Shown here in pieces: positions 58,444 through 64,000 of a stretch of DNA of 64,000 nt. How positions within the stretch are numbered: the first letter of the stretch is position 1; every line of letters starts with the position of its first letter. Below the pieces are notes generated by a model, which was given only the letters and a program-made list of their open reading frames with translations, was not told where the DNA came from and ran no database searches. The DNA is from Vitellaria paradoxa (lineage: Eukaryota; Streptophyta; Magnoliopsida; Ericales; Sapotaceae): the NCBI GenBank assembly GCA_019916065.1, contig CM034241.1, positions 15,385,728 to 15,449,727 of the forward strand. Reading direction: 5' to 3'. The translations under genes were made by a program, and so were the position numbers.

Positions 58444-61400
58444 ATGGCTGTTTCAATGAAAGATTTAGATCCGGCTTTTCAAGGAGCTGGACAGAAGGCG
58501 TATCCTTTGTCTTTTGATGTCATAACATGCTGAATTTCTTTGAAAATCCTTTGATCATGTTAGAATCAATATGTCCAGTCTTCCCTGTTTTGCATATCTC
58601 TCTCCCCATTCTGGAGGGATTAATCACTTTCAATTTTCTATTAGCTTCATTATGCATGAAGGGTAGATAGGGATGCTATGCTGAAAATGAATGAATGAAT
58701 AAATACAAATAACTATGACATCTGCTACTATCACTGTTTGTTTCTAGTGGTAGTGCTGCCACTGCCTAGGAAGCACAAACATTTCTAGGAAGGTGATGTA
58801 CCCTCTCACTTGCACTAATTAGACTCTTCCTCAACATGGGTAAGACAGTCATTTTAAATGTGTCTTGTAATTTATTTTTAATTTTTTTAGGGTGGGACAC
58901 TTGGAAATGTTTTCATACCTTTGACTTCGTGAAACACATTGTAATTCTTTTGGGGGGGGGGGACTTGGAATTAAATAATAAAATAAAAACAATATAAATT
59001 TATATTTATTAATTCCTCATAGGTTAAGTTTTTTAATTTAAGATATTTTAAGACCTAAAACTTCTAATTTATGTGTAAATAAAATTTTCTTCAATGGTTG
59101 TAAATAAAAATAATTGTATTTCCAATATAAAAGTGAATAGTAGTTATTCTTTCACGTATATTTATAAAAATATATTTATTTGTTAATGTATCTTATTTGT
59201 GCTGTGTCTTGATTATTTTAAAATCTGCATGTCTGTGCCATGTGGTATCTATATTATATGTCTGATTCTTAGGTTGCTTAACTCACCGCAACTTAACTTA
59301 GTTTTTCCCATCTAAATGGGGTCAGCTTAATGGATCTTCTTCTTGTTCTTCTTCCTGCATCGTTACAGTTCCTATTATACACCTGTTATGTATAGAAATA
59401 AGCATATATCTATGCATTCGTTTCTTTTGTTTGAGATTTGACTATATGTGAATATTCACATTTTGTTATTCTTTACAATATATATAGTGGAATTGAAATA
59501 TGGCGCATTGAAAACTTCCGCCCTATGCCGGTCCCAAAGTCCTCTTATGGGAAATTCTTTACCGGGGATTCGTATGTGATTTTAAAGGTAATCGATCCAT
59601 GCTGATCCAAGCGCATATTTTTTTTTTCTCTTCTCTTGTTGAGTGTTTTATGGTTACAAACAATTGTTATATGCTTGGCTTATAACAAACTATGAGAATG
59701 AATTGAAATTGCTTAATTCCCTTTGGGTCTCGGCTCATATATTTATATTTACACTATCATGTACAAATTAGAAAAATAAAATAACCTAAATTAGGAAAGA
59801 GAATAAACCAACCCTAGCCCTAATCCTATTTATATATTTACAATAGTTTTTAACACTCCCCTGAATTTGGAGTGTATATATCATATGTTCCAAGTTTGTT
59901 ACAAATATATCGAATCTGAGACCCTCCCAGAGCTTTCGTAAAAGCGAGTTGATCTTTGGATTTACATGACTTGTCTTTATAGTGTTTTGTAAGAACTTTT
60001 CTCTGACAAAATGACAATCTATCTTAATATGGTTAGTCTTATAGTGAAATACTGGATTGGAAGTAATATAAACATCAGCTTGGTTATCATATAAATCTCC
60101 ATAGGCTGTAGGTTATGAACTTTCAATTCTTTCATCATATGCTGTATCTAGAGTAACTCACATGGCTCTATATCTTGATTTTGCACTTGACCTTACTACT
60201 ACCATTTGCTTCTTGCTCTTCCAATACACTAAATTACCTTAATAAAGATGCAATAACAAGTAGTAGAATGTTTACTGATGAAGATCCTGTTGCAAGTAGG
60301 AATATGTTTGCCTCAATGAAGGAACTAGATCCTTCCCTAATATATGAACCTGAATCTGATCATACTTTACATTCAGACCCACAAGAAAATTAAACACACA
60401 CATTTTGTTAATCATTTTTTGGAAATTCGCTGCATCCATGGGGCATATAGCTTGAAACACTTGATAGTGATCAAGTTCCTGCCGCATACTATTTCGAGTT
60501 GCAAAATATTGAGCAACAGTAAGATTCCCTTGCCTAAACTCATGAATTTTCTTACGAATCTCATATACTTGAGCATCATTTTAACTTTAGAATAAGTTTG
60601 AGTAACTGCATTCCAAATATCCAAGTATCGTCCATAAAAAAAAACTCATCAGCAATTTCGGGCTGCGTAGACTGAATAAGCCAGAACATAACTAGAGAGT
60701 TCTTAGCATCCCATTGAGCAAAGGATGGATCAGTGACTGTTGGCTTAGTTTGCTCGTCAGGCAAATAAGCCGCTAAACCCTTAGCCTTGATGAACATAAA
60801 GCAAGATGTGGACCATGCAAAATAATTTGTTCCATTCAATTTCATGGAACTGATTCCGATTCCAATGTTACTATTACCCCTAGGGGTTGACCCACCGAAG
60901 GAAGTGATGCTATAAACTCCAAAAGAAACAGGGTTACCACTCAAATTAACTTCCAATATAGTTGTTGAACTAGTTGCGAAAATTTATAGCGAATCAAGTA
61001 CCAAATACCTCAAATTAAAGGTTGTGAAGGCAAGAAGTAGGAGGCAAGACCATCGCTAAGCTCGCTAAGTTCGCGCGAGTTGTGAAGTCACAGCCTTGAG
61101 CAATGATAAAGGTTGCGAAGCGAAGTCACAGCGTTGAGCAGTGACGAAGCTTGCGAAGGGCTGCGACGAGTCACGAGGAACAACATCAAAGGTCGGGAAG
61201 AGCAATGCGTGCAGAGCTATGACGTCCTTCGATGAAGGTCGCGGTGGTCAGAGAGTGAGACTACCATGGCAAGGCTCCGCAAGACTTGTGGGTGATGGTC
61301 ACGAGGTGGGCAAGGTTCGTCGGTGATAATCCAGTCGTGAAACGAAGATCCACTAATGTCAAGCAAAGGCAACTGACATCCAGCGAAGAATTCGGTTTTA

Positions 61401-63769
61401 ACAACGACGATGTTTTGGATGCCAAGTCACAGTACTGGCTCTGATATCGTGTAGAATTTGATACTTTTTATTAATATTAGCATTAACCCTATTCCAGGGT
61501 ATAAAAACTATTTAGGACTACAAGAATAATAAAACACACACAGACCCCGAAAACTTTCCTAAATTCCAAACTCCTACCCAATTTACACAAATAACCCTAT
61601 TTATACTTTACAACATCCATGTTTGTTGAGACATTTGCATAACATTTGCACGACTTGTACATTGATATCAGTAAACAAGTTGGAGCAAGTAGTGCACCAT
61701 ATAAATTTTGGGCTGATCCATATAGAGGCATGTTAAGTTTAATGTTGAGGCCTACGCAAATTATATCACTTCCCCAGGGCGATTGCCTGTTTCGCACACG
61801 CTTGAAACCTATGCACCCACTTTGTTCATGGCCTGATGATTGAATGTAGCAGCGTGTAACTTTCGCTTGAAGGGGTTGATTTTTTTCCTAGCTTCGAAGA
61901 GTTGATGAGGACATTCCCCTAGGTTTGTTTGTTGGTTGCTCCAAGAGGGACTGTTGGTTTTCCCTAGCATAACCTGTTGGTATTTTCATATTTATATGTT
62001 CTGTATGTTGGTTTTGTACTGAATGATTTGAGAATGAAAATGATGATAGCTTTTGTGCCTTTTCCTTTGCTTGGTGCATGTGTGTTGGTTCTGTATTGAA
62101 AGGGTGTTTGGATTACCAAACCCACCAACTTTTACCTACTTTTTTCAATTGCTTCTAATCAAATTTCGCCACATATTACTTTTACATCAACTTTTTATAC
62201 TTTTCTTATATTTTTTTGCTATCCAAACACCACCTGATTGATTTGATAATGAAAATGATGATGGCTTTTGTGCCTCTTTCCTTCGCTCTCCCCTAATCTC
62301 TTTGCTTCTTCCTCTTTTGCTTTTTCTCTCCTCTGTTGCTTGATTTCTACTACTATTCTGCGTCAATTGCTTGATTTCTACTACTATTCTGCGTCAAGTG
62401 TATATGGCCATTTCACCTAAAAGCCTAAAATGTTAGGAATAAGGCAATTTTATTATTTATAAGGATTTATTCTCCCAACACTCATGTGTGGCCAAATTGA
62501 CTTTTTTTTGGCGCCAGTTTGTTGGCTGTAAGGTTTGAGCTTATGACTTCTGCTTGTTTTGATACCGTGTTAGATTGTTAGCCGTTATCTTACCAAAAAG
62601 TTTAAGCTGGTAGGAATGGGGCAACTTTATTAGTTATATTGGTTTGTTCTCTCAGTATGACTTGTAATTTATTAATGAGTCTCAGATAGGACAATCATGT
62701 TATGTTTTTGTTTTCTTGTTAGTACCTTTGCTTTGTTTTGCTTCTGTAATCGGGTGATGTCTGCTCAGCATTTTCTTTAATTTTAATTTTACTTATCCAA
62801 TAAAAGGGGAAAAGAGGTGGTGGTATGATTCTTAAGCTATTGGCCATTCTTCTTGTTTAGAGCTAATTAATTTATGATTTTAATAATATTGCAGACAACT
62901 GCTCTTAAAAGTGGTGCCTTACGTCATGACATCCATTATTGGCTTGGTAAAGATACCAGTCAGGTAAAGTTCTGCTATCATGCAGTTTTTAACCTCCATA
63001 CAATGTCCAGCTATAATTGTTCAACTCTGTTTAAATAGGACGAAGCAGGTACTGCCGCTGTCAAGACTGTTGAACTAGATGCAGCTCTTGGTGGGCGTGC
63101 TGTTCAGTACCGTGAAGTACAGGGCCATGAAACTGAGAAGTTTCTTTCCTATTTCAAACCATGTATTATACCTCAAAAAGGTGGAGTTTCTTCTGGGTTT
63201 AAACATGCTGAGGCTGAAGAGCACAAGACGCGCTTGTACATTTGCAAAGGAAAGCATGTTGTTCATGTGAAAGAGGTAAAGTCTGCATTCATTAAGTGCT
63301 CTTCTGGTGATGGATCAGTAACATTTATGATTCTATTTGTTTATTCTCAACTCTCTTTACTACGGGACACAGGTTCCTTTCTCACGATCCTCGCTCAGTC
63401 ATGATGATATCTTCATCCTGGATACCAAATCTAAAATTTTTCAGTTCAATGGTTCTAACTCTTCTATACAAGAGAGGGCCAAAGCACTAGAAGTTGTCCA
63501 ATACATTAAAGATAATTACCATGATGGAAAATGTGAGGTAGCTGCCGTCGGTAAGTGAATAATCTATTGGGCAGTCATAAAGATGATTCCTTAACTACTA
63601 TCGGTAGCTAAGTTTATTACCTGATCAATTAAGCAGAGGATGGAAAACTGATGGCTGATGCTGAAACTGGTGAATTCTGGGGTTTCTTTGGTGGTTTTGC
63701 TCCTCTTCCAAAGAGAACAGTCAATGACGAGGCCAGAACTATCGATGCTGTTCCTGCAAGGCTGTTTCG
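58444..63769 (+). CDS. VLN4: Villin 4-like actin-binding protein, N-terminal six coding exons (continues past the window)
   Basis: Coding exons are 58444-58499, 59488-59587, 62895-62963, 63039-63275, 63373-63550 and 63637-63769, all with GT/AG junctions and consistent phase. Together they encode about 257 residues, and the gene continues beyond 64000. The N terminus [20 protein letters not shown], then [20 protein letters not shown], the GDSYVILK motif and [20 protein letters not shown] form gelsolin repeat 1. [20 protein letters not shown] and [13 protein letters not shown] lead into repeat 2 ([52 protein letters not shown]). Villins bundle, cap and sever actin filaments in the cytoplasm, with calcium control through gelsolin folds. 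The [12 protein letters not shown] sequence favours the VLN4 branch over VLN2/3. No disruption is seen in the exons. The gelsolin 3-6 repeats and headpiece lie outside. Confidence 0.95.
59864..60150 (-). pseudogene. Copia pol C-terminal remnant
   Basis: The minus strand reads [40 protein letters not shown] and [11 protein letters not shown], the end of copia RNase H (normally CDNQAA, H.RTKHIEID.HFVR). It ends next to the polypurine tract, as expected. Confidence 0.8.
60262..60956 (-). pseudogene. Copia gag remnant
   Basis: The minus strand encodes [49 protein letters not shown] and a Y.....FMDDTW-like segment at 60956-60576. After a frameshift at about 60580 it continues through a [18 protein letters not shown] segment to [20 protein letters not shown]. 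This is the standard copia Gag (UBN2-type) fold order, L.G.NY..W at the start and FL.GLN..YD..R..IL at the end. It lacks the CCHC zinc knuckle and beyond. Confidence 0.88.
60997..61449 (-). repeat. GC-richer leader with tandem motifs in the copia remnant
   Basis: It lies between the primer site and gag. GCGAAG(C/T)..AGTCACAGC(C/G)TTGAGCA(A/G)TGA units of ~47-50 bp recur at about 61085-61150. The plus-strand open frame at 61141-61326 is within this leader and is not a gene. Confidence 0.6.
62100..62235. mobile_element. MITE with GGTGTTTGGAT ends in villin intron
   Basis: The start AGGGTGTTTGGATTAC and end GCTATCCAAACACCACCT form inverted repeats enclosing ~100 bp of AT-rich, non-coding DNA. 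It lies in the villin intron downstream of the copia remnant. The target duplication is uncertain. Confidence 0.7.
62337..62398. repeat. 31-bp perfect tandem duplication
   Basis: TTGCTTGATTTCTACTACTA followed by TTCTGCGTCAA occurs twice in succession, with no differences visible. Confidence 0.9.
62399..62894 (+). other. Remainder of the large villin intron
   Basis: Two related segments occur, TGTTAGGAATAAGGCAATTT near 62431 and GGTAGGAATGGGGCAACTTT near 62609. These suggest an old local duplication. No ORF. The intron closes with ATATTGCAG before exon 3. Confidence 0.5.
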
Positions 63770-64000
63770 GTAATATGTTACGAAAAAAAAGGCTGTTTCA
63801 GTAATATGTCACTTGGGTTTGCCATTTGACATTTATGTCAAGGTTAACTTGATCTCTTTTGTATACGTATCTGATAATTTCAAAGTTCCAATGATTACAC
63901 ATCTGATAAGTTCAAAGCTGAATGCTTTGAAAGATCCATGTAACATATACAGATTTGTGCATATTGTATTTTGTTCAACTTCTCCATGTTTAGATTCTAA

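Larger units (their letters stand above)
59720..61615 (-). mobile_element. Decayed Ty1/copia element in villin intron
   Basis: It is antisense to villin within intron 59588-62894. On the minus strand: a 5' LTR-like segment 61615-61450 (starts TGTTGTAAAGTATAAATAGG, ends CAAATTCTACA), then CGATATCAGAGCC, a Met-tRNA-type primer site, a GC-richer leader, gag, a short pol C-terminal remnant, a CAGGGGAG polypurine tract at 59856-59863, and a 3' LTR-like segment ending at 59855 (TGTTAAAAACTATTG). The two LTR-like segments are not clearly alike, so either decay is heavy or two related elements are fused. Most of pol is deleted. No target duplication is assigned. Confidence 0.75.

Noticed and set aside
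61141..61326. Plus-strand open frame in the GC-richer patch
   Set aside because: It lies in the leader of a minus-strand copia element between primer site and gag.
62520..62600. GATACCGTGTTAG motif resembling a primer site next to an LTR start
   Set aside because: No polypurine tract, LTR pair or coding remnant could be tied to it.

Overview
This is nuclear DNA from a flowering plant, most likely a eudicot. It is very AT-rich, its genes are widely spaced and carry introns, and transposable elements are nested inside one another. The recognisable host genes are also plant genes: a villin 4-like actin-binding protein, an F-box protein and a plant TMEM230-like membrane protein. Nothing here is bacterial or viral in organisation, and the species cannot be told from the window.

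Host genes. Three are supported. (1) 8719-9171, minus strand: a two-exon TMEM230-like protein of 102 residues, apparently intact. (2) 24188-25429, minus strand: an uninterrupted 413-residue F-box protein. (3) From about 55.55 kb to beyond the right edge, plus strand: a villin 4-like gene with a 5'UTR intron and six coding exons in the window. Its second coding intron, 3.3 kb long, holds a decayed copia element and a MITE.

Mobile DNA. 0-20 kb holds small elements: a hAT-type element with a perfect 8-bp target duplication (4887-5710), a short copia-like LTR element (5938-7264), an inverted-repeat element with exon-like cargo (7564-8394), a LINE fragment, a tRNA-derived retroposon with a 13-bp target duplication (14448-14552), and several copies of a MITE family with GTTTGGAGT-type ends. 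20-24 kb holds copia remnants.

27-50 kb is a retrotransposon nest. A Ty3/gypsy element on the minus strand (29335-36264) still shows both LTRs, a Met-type primer binding site, a polypurine tract and the target duplication CATTC. Its gag is split by a 1.44-kb hAT-type element. To its right lies a 5'-truncated Tat-lineage Ty3/gypsy element on the plus strand (about 37.9-50.4 kb). It is broken by a Helitron-like insertion in gag and a CACTA-like insertion in the RT/RNase H region, and a decayed antisense ORF follows its integrase. All retroelement proteins carry stops, frameshifts or lost catalytic residues, so none looks autonomous.

50-55 kb is gene-free repeat-derived DNA with a 40-bp-period array, another hAT-type element and a head-to-head MITE palindrome just upstream of the villin transcription unit.

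I found no operon-like or defence-like new system. The most interesting items are structural: antisense ORF retention in a Tat element, serial Helitron-like 5' ends, the CACTA palindrome array, and two DNA elements carrying spliced-exon-like sequence.
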